Assembly (NCBI GenBank): GCA_014904985.1
Contig: MU128985.1
Span: forward strand, 180,232 to 244,231
Origin: Hydnum rufescens UP504
Taxonomy: Eukaryota; Basidiomycota; Agaricomycetes; Cantharellales; Hydnaceae
Length of the DNA stretch: 64,000 bases
Direction of reading: 5' to 3'
Shown here one piece after another: positions 22,233 through 34,019 of this stretch. Under the pieces are notes generated by a model that saw nothing but the letters and a program-made list of their open reading frames with translations, was not told the origin of the DNA and made no database searches. The stretch's first letter is position 1; each line of letters starts with the position of its first letter. Made by a program: the position numbers and the translations under genes.

Positions 22233-25215
22233 ATAGAAGAAGGGTTAGGAGCTCCGATGACTGTCAAATCAAACTCTGGTTCAGCCAGTGTGTAGATGGG
22301 AGACTGTATTTCTGTTTTTATTCAATGGGCTGGTTCGCTCTGATGGTTGATCACTCTCTAACAAGTTGTGTATGGTATTCAGTGGAGGATAAGATTGTGG
22401 TATGGACTAGCTATAGTCAATGATATATTGAGGGATGCTTGTGGAAGGCTTATATGTGTTGTATTGAACTGTTTACTGCTATTTGTGTGTACCTATTTGT
22501 GTCCTCCTGGTCAAAATGCGGATTCTAAAGAGGGCTCTAGACTAGTTTAAGCTTGATTTAGTATGTCAATGTATTTCTTTCTTCTTTTAACTTTGTTATC
22601 ACTCACCTTTCCTTGGATGTCCAGCAACTCTAACCTTAGGTCCTGCAACTATCCTTGGCTCAGTATTTCGCGTAGAGGGCTTCCAGTGACTTAGTCTTAA
22701 CAACCTTGTATATGACTTAGCTCCAGATGGCTTTTAGATCAGTACTCTCTTCAGATGCAAGCAGATTTGTAGACAGTAGTATATTCCAGTAGAGAGAAGA
22801 TGATGGGGGGATACAGGAAAATCTACCAGCTTTTATACCTTTCTGAAGGTGGCTGTGTTTAAAGAATATGACTCACTCCTAGGTGAGTCATATGTGAGAA
22901 CAATAGGGTTGTCAAGGAGGGTGAGTCATTCATAAGGTGGTTGCATGATAGGTGAGTCATTCATAAAGTGGTTGCAAGATAGGTGAGTCATTCATAAACA
23001 GAACAAAAGGGTTGCTAAGAAGGTGTTATCTTTCATAAAGTGGTTGCAAGGAAGGTGAGTCATTCATAAACAGAACAAAAGGGTAGTCAAGGGGGTGTTA
23101 TCTTTCTTATCTGTGAGGTTCTAGAAGTTATTTGTGGCAATGGGAGATGAAATCAAAGGATATTTCCGAGTTCTTGGAGATTAATTTGTTTGTAGTCCAG
23201 TGGTTAAGATGTTTTTGTTGCTGGTTGATAATGGGGACAAGTGCATGGGATGGGATTCGATGCAGAAACAACAGTTTGCATCCGTAATAGACGTTCTTGG
23301 TATCATTCGATGCGGATTTTTAACAGCTTTCTGGGCGCAGTGGTTCCGAGCAGATCTGGTGTAAACTGACAGAGAAATTCGTTTTTTACTGATGGGTGTT
23401 GATTCTGATAGTAATATCATTCTGCAGAGTTCAGTTTTGATCTGTTCTTCGTGCACTCAGTACTGTTGGATGCATATTTTTTATATCCTTCCAGGCACGG
23501 TTGTTCCAAGAGGATTGAACGCGAACTGATGGAGGAATTTGTTTTTTACTGAAAATTCCGGATTTTGACAGTAAAATTGGCCTGGAGAGTGCATTTTTGG
23601 TCCATTGTAAGCAGGATGGTTATTAAACCAATCCAACTACTGTCCACGATGTTGAGCCGGGGACGAAAGAGGGGATCACAGATCTAATCCGGATGTTCAG
23701 GTTCGAGTGGGGGAAGGTCTTTTGAACAGGGGAAATTGCAGTGAGCCAACAAAGCCCAAGCAATTAAGTGAGAATGTGTCTTTCAGTCAAATTACCACAC
23801 CCTAAGAATCTCTTCTTGAGACCTTAGTCAAAGTGTAGTTAGAATTCGCTTTTTGTAGTGAGAAATCACCCAGGGACCAGCAGCTGTTCAAGGAGCTTCA
23901 AACTGGAGGGAGGGGGAGAACTACTGAATTTGTGTGCTAGCTGCACCTAATATACAATCCAGACTTCGACTCAATAGAAAGTGAAAAAGTCGGACTTAAG
24001 GGACACACAGAGAAAAAGAAATCAAGTTAAAATCTTCAAAACTGATGGAGATATTCCAATTTCAAGATAAAAGGGGAGATTGACACATTACATGCTATTC
24101 CTCCTTCAAACCTGGACAAGTTCCCTTAAGAAAAAGTGGAATAGGTCGCCCTGAGGGTCTTCTCCATTGGACATAAGAGGGCCGGAAGTAATTCGCTATT
24201 TTGAATGGTGGAGCAAAGGGGGAGTCATGGGGAGGGAGTTGTCTTGTGAAAAATGGAGTTCGCGTCCGCTCGTTTTGCCCTTGGTACCGTTCGATGCGCA
24301 TTTTCAACAGCTTTCAGGGCATGGTCGTTTCGAGTCGATCCGATCAAAACTGACAGAGAAATTCGAAAAATACTCCTTCAGAGTATGAATCATGGCAAGA
24401 TATTGTTACAGGGACCGCATTTTTGATCCGTTCGTTTCGTGTTTGGTACCGTTCGATAGGTACGATTCGTATCTTTCTGGGCGCGGTCGTTTCGAGTCGA
24501 TCCGATCAAAAATGACGGAGAAATTCGAAAAATACTCCTTCAGAGTAGTGCAGCCCCTATCTGGATCATGTGATGGATCCGTGAGTCCAGAATTGGAACT
24601 AGGCCCGGTCCGCGTTGTTACATAATCACAATTCATCGCCCTTAAGGCAATAGGATGGCTTGGAAGAGCAGGCAAGTCATCCAGACTTGAAGAAAGATGG
24701 CAAGTTGAATTGCCTTGTCCAAAGAAAATGGACTTGAAGTAGGGCATAAACTGCCCCTTTTTGATGAGGACTGTTTAAGTCCGACGGATAGTCAATAAAT
24801 TGACTGGTAGACATGGTAAAGGAATGAGGTGATATTATGGGTTGGAAAGGGGTAGGAATCCAATTGATTTCTTGAATAAACGAATGGCAATAAAATTAAA
24901 TGAGCGCGGTGACATATAATTGATTCGTTCGTAGGGAAAATGGCCTCGGATGAGGATTTCTATGGTGTAGGGATTTATCCCTCCAACACCGTTCGACTTG
25001 TGTTTGGTACCATTCGAAAGGTGTGAATTGTAGCTTTCTAAGTGTTATATGGGCGCACCTCTTTGATCAAAACTGACGGAGTTATAGAACAAATTTGATT
25101 TCTGCGCATAGCCATAATTAATTTCGTAATAGGTCACATGATCATTCCAATGGCTGGGATCAATGGATATTCGCATTTTCTGATACTGGATGTTTTTATC
25201 TTCCACACTGCCACT
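22233..25215 (+). repeat. repeat D, copy 1, inside Harbinger ORF1 intron (split by element E1)
   Basis: Matches 27507-29127 along most of its length, in the same orientation. Shared landmarks are TCCTTGGATGTCCAGCAACT (22612 / 27952), blocks of AACAAAAG with GTGAGTCAT (22840-23140), GTCCAGTGGTTAAG (23195 / 28493) and CTGATACTGGATGTTTTTAT (25178 / 29083). Copy 1 is interrupted between about 23605 and 24985 by element E1. No coding potential seen. Confidence 0.7.
23605..24985 (+). mobile_element. non-autonomous element E, copy 1
   Basis: About 1.4 kb present in repeat D copy 1 but missing from copy 2. It is related to the reverse-strand insertion at about 32490-33990: both share TTACATAATC, GCCCTTAAGGCA, GGCAAGTTGAATTGC and TAGGGCATA in the same order. 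It retains more CpG than its surroundings, so it may be younger. Exact ends and target duplications are unclear. Confidence 0.55.
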
Positions 25216-25981
25216 AGATTATATGCCAGGTGATCCCTCCACATTGCATGGAGATCGTTGTACCATGGGAATTCCTTATTTATCACAGCTAGGTGGGACT
25301 ATATTCAAGGGGAGGCAATACGACATGGGATACAGTATTTAGCACTTACCAATTCGGTTAACCACACTAGGGTCATCCTCCTGCTGTTCTGCCGTAATCC
25401 CGGCACCTGTCCCATTGAGCTTGGTTTGATACTTCTGGTAGTCACACTTGAGGCTAGGGATATGAAGGTTAGACAGAAAATCAAAATTTCTATGTGTGAC
25501 TTACACATCCATGTGACCATTCACTGATGTGCCCAGGTGATTTGGGTTTGTAAGCCATTCTGGGCCAAATACCTTGTCATCTTTAAAGATCAGCTTGGCT
25601 AGTGCTAGGTGGTGATCACTCTTAGGGACTCCCGAGATCCTAAAACCACCAGACTTCTTCTTCTTAAGTGTAGAGCTGAAGAGGTCATGCTGAAGTTTGT
25701 CATCATTTTTTAGAGCATTAATGATGGTGTCAGTCCACTCAGGATTCTTTGCCCATGGAATACTCTTTGGAGCAGGACTAGCAGCAGTTCCCTTGGCAGA
25801 GGGGATGATAGAGTGCCTGGACTTGGACTTAGTAGTAGTAGGCAGAATGGCAGGGCCAGTAGGAATGGGATCAGGTTTTTTTCATCCCATCATGGTGGCA
25901 AAGTGAGAGTGGCAGTTGCCAACTTACAGACATAGTGGGCTTGTGGAGAAGTACATGAGGATTTGAGCAGGAAAATTTGGA

Positions 25982-26139
25982 GATTTTTGAAAAGGGATTT
26001 GGGGCTTGGGTAGCTCCAAATCCATTTTCAAATCACTCTCAAATGATAATTTGTGGGACTCTCAAATCATATTTGGATACACTATTTGAGAGCCTTTTGA
26101 GTACAATTTGAGAACAATTTGAGGGTTGTGAAACCCCCT
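25982..26139 (-). repeat. right terminal inverted repeat of Harbinger element
   Basis: Inverted partner of 19106-19263, ending in GAAACCCCCT before the AAT target duplication. Confidence 0.88.
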
Positions 26140-26142
26140 AAT

Positions 26143-26669
26143 CTCTTTCCTCTTTCTGTTTGTGGCTTTGATGGCAGTGTTGCCCTGACAGTATGCCATG
26201 TCTTTTCATTATCCAGCATGAATCAATCCATCTCTGTATATCCTCATACAGCAGTCACCTCAACTGAGATGGTAGCCAATGCACTGTTGGAAGTACATGA
26301 TACTGAAATTCAGCACTCCACAGTCAGGAATATTCAGTTACAGTAGTTGGTATCAAACTGGGTGGGGGTCTAGGGAATGAAATCCAGTTCTCTTTCCCAC
26401 CATTCTCAGTGACATTTGGCACTGAGGTTCAGATCCATGTGGGGTAAGGCAAATACACTTGGATTGGATCCTGAATTTCACTACACTAATTGCACCCAGC
26501 AATCAGTAGAGCATTTAGTCAGAATCTAAGGCAAGCTGTACATATGGTTGTTGTTATGAGTTGTACTCATAACCTCATACATGAGCACATCACATGACCT
26601 TGTGGCCTTGCTACATAAGCACCACACATCCACCTCCACTGTCCTTAATAATCCCCTTATCAATCCTCC
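26143..26669. other. spacer between Harbinger element and solo LTR
   Basis: About 530 bases, CpG-poor, with no supported gene. The sequence flanking the following solo LTR would be continuous without it (…CAATCCTCC + CTTGATCTTAG…). Confidence 0.5.
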
Positions 26670-27272
26670 TGTCAGGGTTCGCCCCCAACTCCGGTCTACT
26701 CCGGTCTACTCCGGTCCTCGTCCGCCCACCTCCAGTCCAGTTCTCCACTTATTTCCCTCGCCCAAGTCCACTTTGCTTCCGGCTTGATTCCGGTTTGACT
26801 CCGGTCCAACCCTATCTTGGTTTCATTTCCTTTTCATTTCCCTTTCATTTCCCATTGCTTCCGGTTCACCCCCTGGCTGAGTTCCTGTTCCAGTTCCTGT
26901 TCCTGTTCCTGTTCCTGTCCCCCCTTGTAACCACCTCCAGTTTAGCGATCACTCCCCCATAGTATAGTCATCATGTATAAGTAGTCCGAGAGCGAAGTCC
27001 AGAGACCCCAGCTTTGGTCTCTCAGGATTTCCGCTGTTACTCCGGACTACAGGTCTGAGTATTATCCAGTTGACTCCGCAAGCTTAAGGACCGCTGTGCT
27101 CGTTTCCGCCTAGTCCCTTCCGGGCTGCTGGATTGCCTCTCCGTCCCCTCCTATCTTCGTTATCTCACTCCTGCCCGGATTCTCTCGGACTTAGCCGGAC
27201 TTACACCGGACTTAGCCGGAATTATCTGTGTTTATATTTGTTTGGTGCTCTCGTCGCAGTGTGGCCCTGACA
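26670..27272. mobile_element. solo LTR, 603 bp
   Basis: Starts TGTCAGGG and ends CCCTGACA, so it has TG...CA ends inside an 8-bp inverted repeat. A 5-bp target duplication CCTCC flanks it (26665-26669 and 27273-27277). It has (TTCCTG)n and TACTCCGGTC repeats and a TATA-like GTATAAGTAG near 26975. CpG-rich compared with its surroundings, so it is either young or not methylated. No internal retrotransposon sequence remains. Confidence 0.88.
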
Positions 27273-27506
27273 CCTCCCTTGATCTTAGTATATAAGTAGC
27301 TACTGTTCATACTCTAGCTCCTTAGAAGATCAAGAATATATGTATCTGTGATTGTCTCTTCTCACCAATCCTCCCTTCATCTCAAGTCTCCCTGAGAATT
27401 CAGTTCTGCCACTTCATTCCTCCACATTCTTGTCTTCTGCAACATTACATAATCCTTGCTTTGCAAGCCTCCTTGTCAATCATATTAAGGGACTCCTGTT
27501 CATTAT

Positions 27507-29127
27507 AGAAGAAGGGTTGGGAGCTCTGATGACTATCAAATCAAAATATGGTTCAGCCAGTGTGTAGATGGGAGACTGTGTTTCTGTTTATTCAAAATGG
27601 GTTGGTTTGCTTCAATGGTTGATCACTCTCTGCAAGATGTGTATGTGTATATTGGAGAATGGAATGTGATATGGACTAGCTATAGTCAATGATATATTGT
27701 AGATGCTTATAGAAAGGCTTATACATTGTATGGAATGCTAACAGGAAGGCTTATATGTGGGGGATGCTTGTAGAAAGGCTTATATGTGTTCATGTTGTGT
27801 TCATTCATTTACTGATATTTGTGTATCCTTGTTTACATCCTTCTGGTCAAAATGCGGATATCTGTGGGTTATAGAATGGTCAGTGCTTGGTTAGTTTTGT
27901 TAGTATGCTTCAATCTTCTTTCCTGACTTGTATTTCATTATGCTTACTTTTTCCTTGGATGTCCAGCAACTCTAACCTTAGGTTCTGCAACTATCCTTGG
28001 CTTTAGTATTTTGTGTGGATGGCCTCCAGTAGCTTGGTCTCAACAACCTTGAAGATGACTTAGCTCCAGATGGCTTTAGATAGACTGTTCTTTTAGATTA
28101 TAAGCAGAATAGTAGACAGTGGTTGATTTCCAGAGTGAGGAGATGGGGGGTACAAGAAAATCTGCTAGCTTATATACCTATCTGAAGGTGGCTGTGCATG
28201 GAGCAAGAACAAAAGAGTAATAAAGCTATGAGATCATAGTGGAGTAGAACAAAAGAGAAATAAAGAAATGATGTCATAATGCAGTCATAGCTGAGTCATC
28301 CATAGAGTGTGATGTCATAGTGATGTCATTCATAAAGAGAACAAAAGGATTCATAAAGGAAATGATGTCACTAATTTGCTGAGCTTGTGGAGTAGTTGGA
28401 GCATGATGTCACTGGTCTTGTGATGTGTCTTGGAGCTCATGGGAAGTGAAATTAAGGGACATCTCTGGGTTTTGGAGATTAATCTGAGCCTAGTCCAGTG
28501 GTTAAGGTGTTTTTGTTACTGGTTAATAAAAGGAACAAGTGCATGGTGTGGGATTCAATGAAGAGACAGCAGTTTGTATCCATAATAGGTGTGCTTGGTA
28601 CCATTCGATGCAGATTTTTAATAGCTTTCTGGGCATGGTGGTTCCAAGCAGATCGGATGCGAACTGACAGAAATTCATTTTTTACTGATGGGTATTGATT
28701 CTGGTAGTAATATCATTCTGTAGAGTGCATTTTTGATCTGTTCTTTGTGTGATTGATACAATTCGATGCAGAATTTTAATGTCTTTCTAGGCGTGGTGGT
28801 TCCAAGAGGATTGGATGTGAACTGAGGAAGAAATTTGTTTTTTACTGGAAATTCTGGATTTTGGTAGTAAAATTGGCCTGGAGAGTGCAGTTTTGGTCTG
28901 TTCAACTTGTGTTTGGTACATTTTGAAAGGTGTGAATCATAGCTTTCTGAAAATTATATGGGAGTATGTTTCTGATCAAAACTGACGGAGTTACAGAACA
29001 AATTCAGTTTCTGCACATAGCCATAATTAATTTTGTAATTGGTCATGTGATCATTCAATGGTTGGAAGTGGTGTAATTTCGCATTTTCTGATACTGGATG
29101 TTTTTATCTTCCACATTGTCCTCAGCC
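27507..29127 (+). repeat. repeat D, copy 2 (fragment of a second Harbinger-like copy)
   Basis: Begins within the same sequence that encodes the VIGAPNPSS part of Harbinger ORF1, and runs colinear with copy 1 but without E1. So it is probably a piece of another Harbinger-family element. No complete gene. Confidence 0.65.
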
Positions 29128-29179
29128 TGATTACATAATCACCTCCCCAAGCCATGAACAACCCTTAACAGTTGTGGAA

Positions 29180-29885
29180 GTTAGGTTACAAACCCTGGAA
29201 ACCTGAGTTCAAACCTGAACCTGACCTGTGGCCAGGTTCAGGTTTTTCCTTCAAGGGTGAAGTCAGGTTCTGGTTAAGTTCAGGTTTTGGGCCCCCAGGT
29301 TTTCAGGTTCAGGTTAGGTTCAGGTTTAACCCAGTTCAAACCTGAAATCATGAGACCTTCAGACATGAGAAATGTGAATACTGATTTTAACCATAATTCA
29401 GAATGAGTCATCAATTCTGGAAAATCCTGGCAAGTTCCAGAATTATGTAAGCAGGTTCCTTGGTGGAGAAATATGTTACATTGAAGTGAAGTTAGACATA
29501 AAACCTCATGCAAAGTTTATATTGACTATACATAGTCTATGTATAGTCAATATAAACTTTGCATGAGGTTTATGTTTGACTTCACTTCAACATAACATAT
29601 TTCTCCATCAAGGAATCTGCTTACATAGTTCTGTAACTTGCCAGAATTGATGACTCATTCTGGATTATGGTTAAAATCAGTGTTCAGCTCAGATATTTCT
29701 CATGTCTGAAGGGGCTCATGATTTCAGGTTGAACCTGGGTTAAACTTGAACCTAACCTGAACCTAACATAGGTTTTCTTCAGGTTAGGTTCAGGTTTTGC
29801 CAATTGAAGAGATTCAGGTTTTGGTTGAGTTCAGGTTTCCCAAATGGGGCAAAACCTGACCTGAACCTGACCTTGGCAACCATAT
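29180..29885. repeat. 0.7 kb foldback with CAGGTT-rich ends
   Basis: A long inverted repeat is centred near 29532 (GACTATACATAG / CTATGTATAGTC). The arms match over about 330 bases with mismatches and small gaps. The outer 130 bases of each arm are built from repeated AGGTTCAGGTT and its complement. The layout is that of a foldback or MITE-like element; ends and target duplication are not clear. Confidence 0.7.
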
Positions 29886-31290
29886 ATATGAGCCTTGGCA
29901 GACTTCAATTCTGATTGAAAGAGGCTCCAGATGTGAGCATATTCTGGTGCACATATCAGGTGAATGCAAATGAGGATAGAAAAAAAAGATGCTCCAAAAT
30001 GTGGGATCCTCAATAATCTTAATGATTTCTTTTGCCTTTGAGACAGCAGATGCCATTGTACCTGTGGCTTTGACAATATCCTCCCTACACTTCAAGACAG
30101 CCAACTTCATTGCTACAGACAGTCTAAGCAGTCAATTAAATGGTATGATATGTGTGAGCCATCATGTAATTACTGCCTGGATGAGAGTTAGGCTCTCATT
30201 ATTAAATTTGGGCATTGATCACTGTTTGGAAAAGAGGACATGAAGTACAAATGAATGGTAATTAACCATGTAATGAGCTTGGAAGCCTCTGCCATTTGGA
30301 GTGATAGGTGAGGATTTTTTTGATGTAGTTACTGAGAACTAGCTCCATCTGATGAAGAGATCAATGCAGTATTTATATACTATGTACCTGATGTGAAAAA
30401 CAGTCCATTATGAGGAGCCAAGGGTGGGTGTTGTCATTGTAGGCAGATGAAAACAGTGCATGATTCCCCCCCTGCATCCAAGACCCATCCAATGAGGGTA
30501 CACCTGAGAACCTCTTCAATGAATGTTTCTGTGCCTCTATCAACACAAGGTGATTATTGGCTGTTTTGCACTCCCCTGAGGTATCATGAACATGTGTAAC
30601 TCATATCTGGAACCCCAAGGATGTAATTCCCCATGCAAAGGAGAGGAAAAATTAAAATGATCCCTTTCCTTTTGCCAACACCAAGAATGCAACAAGATGA
30701 TTCCTGGATACATCCTTCCACCATCACATTGCCCAGTTGCATATTCCCCCTTCATGATATTAATTAGTCCATCCTGGATTTGGTCATGCTGACCTTGTAG
30801 AAGTGGACCTAATAGCTTGGCTTGCCCAGGGGGATTAAATCCAGGCTGCATCATATTGAGCAGCTCAAGGAATTCACAATTCTCCACCAAGTTAAATGAC
30901 CAACCAGCAGAGACAGATGCACTTTAGGTGATGGTTGAATTATTTTATCTGTCTGGGCATCTGACCTAATATTTAAAGGTGATGTGGAATGAAAACTGAG
31001 GGGAAAGACACTACAGCTTTGGGGGAGAGATGGTGGCAGAAAAAGTGTTGGAGAAGGAGTGAATTCTTCTGGTTCCTGGGGTGTGGGTGTCAGGATTACA
31101 AGCAGTCCAACAGACCAATGGTGGTCTTCATTCCATTTGAAACCCACAGCCTGAGCTTGTTCACTGATGTGTCCACAAGTGATAAGATGTCATACAAGTT
31201 TTTGATGGAACCCTGAATAGGTTGACCAGCTGCTATTGCTGCACACACCATGAACCCCATAGACTTGGAATTAGAGTATGGAATAGTACC
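29886..31290. other. unassigned CpG-poor region
   Basis: About 1.4 kb. Minus-strand open frames at 29814-30110, 30540-30890 and 30851-31147, and the frame crossing the LTR boundary at about 31250-31110 (GSIKNLYDILSLVDTSVNKL), hint at a decayed gene cut by the copia LTR. I recognise no domain and cannot join them with confidence. Confidence 0.3.
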
Positions 31291-31605
31291 TGTTATGGCA
31301 AAATGCTCTGACACTGCCACTACTGTAATGTCCACTGCCACCTCTTCCTCATTGCACACCACTTCTGTGGCAAAACACACCTCATCTACATGCACACCAA
31401 AGCATGCATTGTTTCTCTTTGTGTGTACATGCATTGTTTCTCTTTGTCTATATAATGTCATGCAGGCCTTGCAACTTGGTAACCAATTGATTACAGTTCC
31501 CACATTGCAGGCAAGCATTCTGGTCCTCCTTTAACTCCATGTATATACACTTACCTTAAACCAATTGATTACAGTTCCCACATCACAGGTCTTTCAGTTT
31601 CTACA
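31291..31605 (+). repeat. copia-1 5' LTR
   Basis: Starts TGTTATGGCAAAA and ends TTTCTACA, 315 bp. The first 124 bases recur at 37990-38114. TATA-like TCTATATAATG at 31447 may start transcription. Confidence 0.8.
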
Positions 31606-31618
31606 GGTTATGGGCCCA
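31606..31618 (+). promoter_or_regulatory. primer-binding site for half of initiator-Met tRNA
   Basis: GGTTATGGGCCCA follows the LTR directly. It is complementary to the anticodon-arm region of initiator-methionine tRNA, the half-tRNA priming known for Drosophila copia. Confidence 0.7.
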
Positions 31619-31691
31619 TTGCCCTACTGAAAACACCACCAGCTATAACCTCTTGTTGAAACCTTGCACTCCATTTTGAAGACCACTTGCT

Positions 31692-32490
31692 ATGTCTGAA
31701 TCTGCCAAATTATCAGTCACAAAGCTTCATGGCCATGAGAACTATGCTGCATGGGCTGCTGATCTCCACCTGATCATTCGCCATGCTGGACAATGGTCCT
31801 GGATCCAAGGGAAGAATGTCACCCTGCCAACTGCCAAAATCACCAATGTGAATAATGCTCTAATCAATGATCCATCATATGAATTGAAAATTGAAATCTG
31901 GGAGAAGGGTGCTGTCAATGTCATGTACAACATTGTTCTCACCTGTGAACCTGCTGTGAAGTCCCACATCACTCATGATGAAATTCCCTCTGTGGCATGG
32001 AACAAATTGTGCACATGTATGAACCAAAGGGTCTGTCTGCCCAATTCTATGCTGCCCAAAAGATATTCTCCTCCTCACTCTCCAATTTCACATCTGTTGC
32101 CAAGTTTTCTGCTGCCCTTGAGACTGCTGCTGCCAACTACACTTCATCCAGCCCCATCAACAGTCCTCCCATCCCCAACACTCTCCTTGCCCTTGCCCTC
32201 CTCCATGGGCTGCCTGCCTCTTACAACATCATCTGCACCACATTGCTCACCAGTATCACATCTGTAACCTTGGATGATGTCAAAGGGGCACTAATGGATG
32301 AAGAGACATGCATACAACAGTCCATCACTGACTCCTCATTGAAAGGCACATCAGCTGCTCTGCAGGTTAATACTGGGCACTGGTGAGGCCCACCAAAAAC
32401 CCCTGAGGAGAAGGTGAAGTATGACGAATGGCTGAAGACAGCCACCTGCCACACCTGCAAAAAACCTGGCCACATTGTTGGAGGGAAAAA
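31692..32490 (+). pseudogene. copia-1 gag remnant
   Basis: Starts at ATG 31692 (MSESAKLSVTKLHGHENYAA), with the copia gag pattern YAAWAADLHLIIRHAG. A frame change at about 32000 leads into FYAAQKIFSSSLSNF and LLHGLPASYN, and then the zinc knuckle CHTCKKPGHIVG, whose last Cys is lost or displaced where element E2 begins. It packages the element RNA in the intact family; here it is broken. Confidence 0.8.
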
Positions 32491-33990
32491 TCCCTACCAC
32501 ATAGAGTCCCCTTTCAGTGTCAAATTTTCTAGATGAATGAATTAAAAATGTACCAATATGTCATCTGAATAACAATTCTTTCATTTGTTCAAGAATGAGC
32601 CTGAATTCCATATGCTTGAAGACATGTAAATGGAATGCTCATTCCCCTTGTACATGAGTCAATCTCCCAGGGTCTTCAACAGGCACAGGGACTGTATTCA
32701 TCTATGCCCTACCATAAGCCATGATATGGTGGACCCAGCAATTCAACTTGCCCTTCTGTATATTGTCTTGAATTCTCCTTCAATCCCTTCAAATCAATCC
32801 TGCTGCCTTAAGGGCGACTCTAACAAATTAGGATTATGTAATATGATGGATTACACACCCGGGCCTTCATTCCTACTTGCAGATACATTACATAATCAAA
32901 TAGGGGCAAATGCGGCACTCTTAAGGAGTATTCATCTAATTTCTCCATCAGTTTTGATCGTATCGGCTCGGAAAAGTAGCTTTGCAGAAAGATATGATTT
33001 ACACCTATCTAACGATACTGAAGCACGAGTCAATCCGATTAAAATTGCATGTTCTAGAATGATTTTACTATGGAATCCATGCTCTTAAGGAGTATTTTCC
33101 GCTTTTCACAGTCAATTCGTATCCAATCGACTCGCAAATATGGCTCCCTGAAAGCTGTGATTAATACCTATCAGATGATATTAATTATGTGCTTATCAGA
33201 TTAAAACTGAAGCTTCTGGAATGATTCCACCTGCTCATTCATAATCAGAAGGTGTATTTTTCAAATTTCTGTCAGTTTTGATCAGATTTTCATGAAACAA
33301 CTGCGCCTAGAAAGGTATTAAAAATGCCCATCCAATGGTATAAAGGGTGTCATGAAGGAAGAAAAACTCGGTGTCCTGCATATGAATTTCCCCCTTGTCT
33401 CAGGAGAACATCATTCCTCCTTCCAATTTTCAAATATTGAATATTGTCTGGCAGCCTTATATCCAAAGGATAGGATGTCCAGGGCAACTTATTCCACCAT
33501 TCCTCAAGTGGATCTGTCCAAAAGGGAAGGAGAAATAGTCATTTTATGCTTTATCCTATCCCCAGCCTTGTAAATTGAATATCTCTGTCAGTTTTGAAGC
33601 TTTTGACTTGATTCCTTTTGCTACATATTTCCCCTATCCCCCTGCTTCTGTCGGATATTTTATCTCATAGCCAGGTTGTATATTAAGTGAATTGTGTTGA
33701 AAATTCCATTGTCTTCCCCCTCCCCAGTCTGAAGCACTGAAGTATTGCTGCTGGATTTCCAGGCGAATTCCATCTGAGGACACTGCTACTACTACACTTT
33801 GTCTAAGGCCACAAGACTAGGACCTTGGAGTGTGGTATTTGTGGCATAATTTCCCCTTTATTCATCTGCTTGGGCAACTACTGCTGACAGTGGATTATCT
33901 TCTATCCTAAAGACCCTCCTACACTTGGACCTGAATATTTGGATTATTTTGGTGGCCCCCATTCTTCATTCTTGATTCCATATCATGGAC
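32490..33990 (-). mobile_element. non-autonomous element E, copy 2, inside copia-1 gag
   Basis: Reverse-strand relative of 23605-24985, about 1.5 kb, splitting gag from protease. It carries several copies of the module that contains GATCAAAACTGACAGAG-like cores (seen here as the complement, near 32950, 33280 and 33585). No coding capacity. Both boundaries are approximate. Confidence 0.55.
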
Positions 33991-34019
33991 TGTAGCTGAG
34001 ATTCCCCCTTTTTCTCCTG

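Larger units (their letters stand above)
21338..25885 (-). pseudogene. Harbinger ORF1, Myb/SANT-like DNA-binding protein with a giant intron
   Basis: Reading from ATG 25885: MKKPDPIPTG, then WAKNPEWTDTIINALKNDD and LALAKLIFKDDKVFG, a trihelix/SANT-type domain. Intron 25504-25454 (GTAAGT...CCTAG) joins VNGHMDV to LKCDYQKYQTKLNGTGAGIT. After a donor at 25349 a third exon near 25250-25290 encodes NKEFPWYNDLHAMWRDH. About 2.9 kb of repeats follow before the C-terminal exons: LAEPEFDLTVIGAPNPS with acidic DDDEDNCDDDDG (22267-22010), then a GTGAGT intron and a Pro-rich, coiled-coil (EVEREKLKMKMQLEMMRMQ) and Ser-rich tail (21930-21338). In this superfamily ORF1 partners the transposase for nuclear import and DNA binding. 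Splicing over the 2.9 kb insert is doubtful. Confidence 0.7.
19106..26139. mobile_element. PIF/Harbinger DNA transposon, 7.0 kb, with nested insertions
   Basis: Two long inverted repeats bound the element, starting AGGGGGTTTCATGACCC on the left and ending GGGTTGTGAAACCCCCT on the right. The 3-bp direct repeat AAT lies outside each end (19103-19105 and 26140-26142), matching the 3-bp target duplication of this superfamily. Inside are a DDE transposase on the plus strand and a Myb/SANT-like ORF1 on the minus strand, the usual two-gene layout. The transposase is split by a MITE, and the ORF1 intron holds further repeats, so this copy is immobile without help. Coding parts are CpG-poor. Confidence 0.88.

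Noticed and set aside
29215..29345. Telomere-like repeat
   Set aside because: The CAGGTT units are irregular, occur in both orientations and belong to a foldback.
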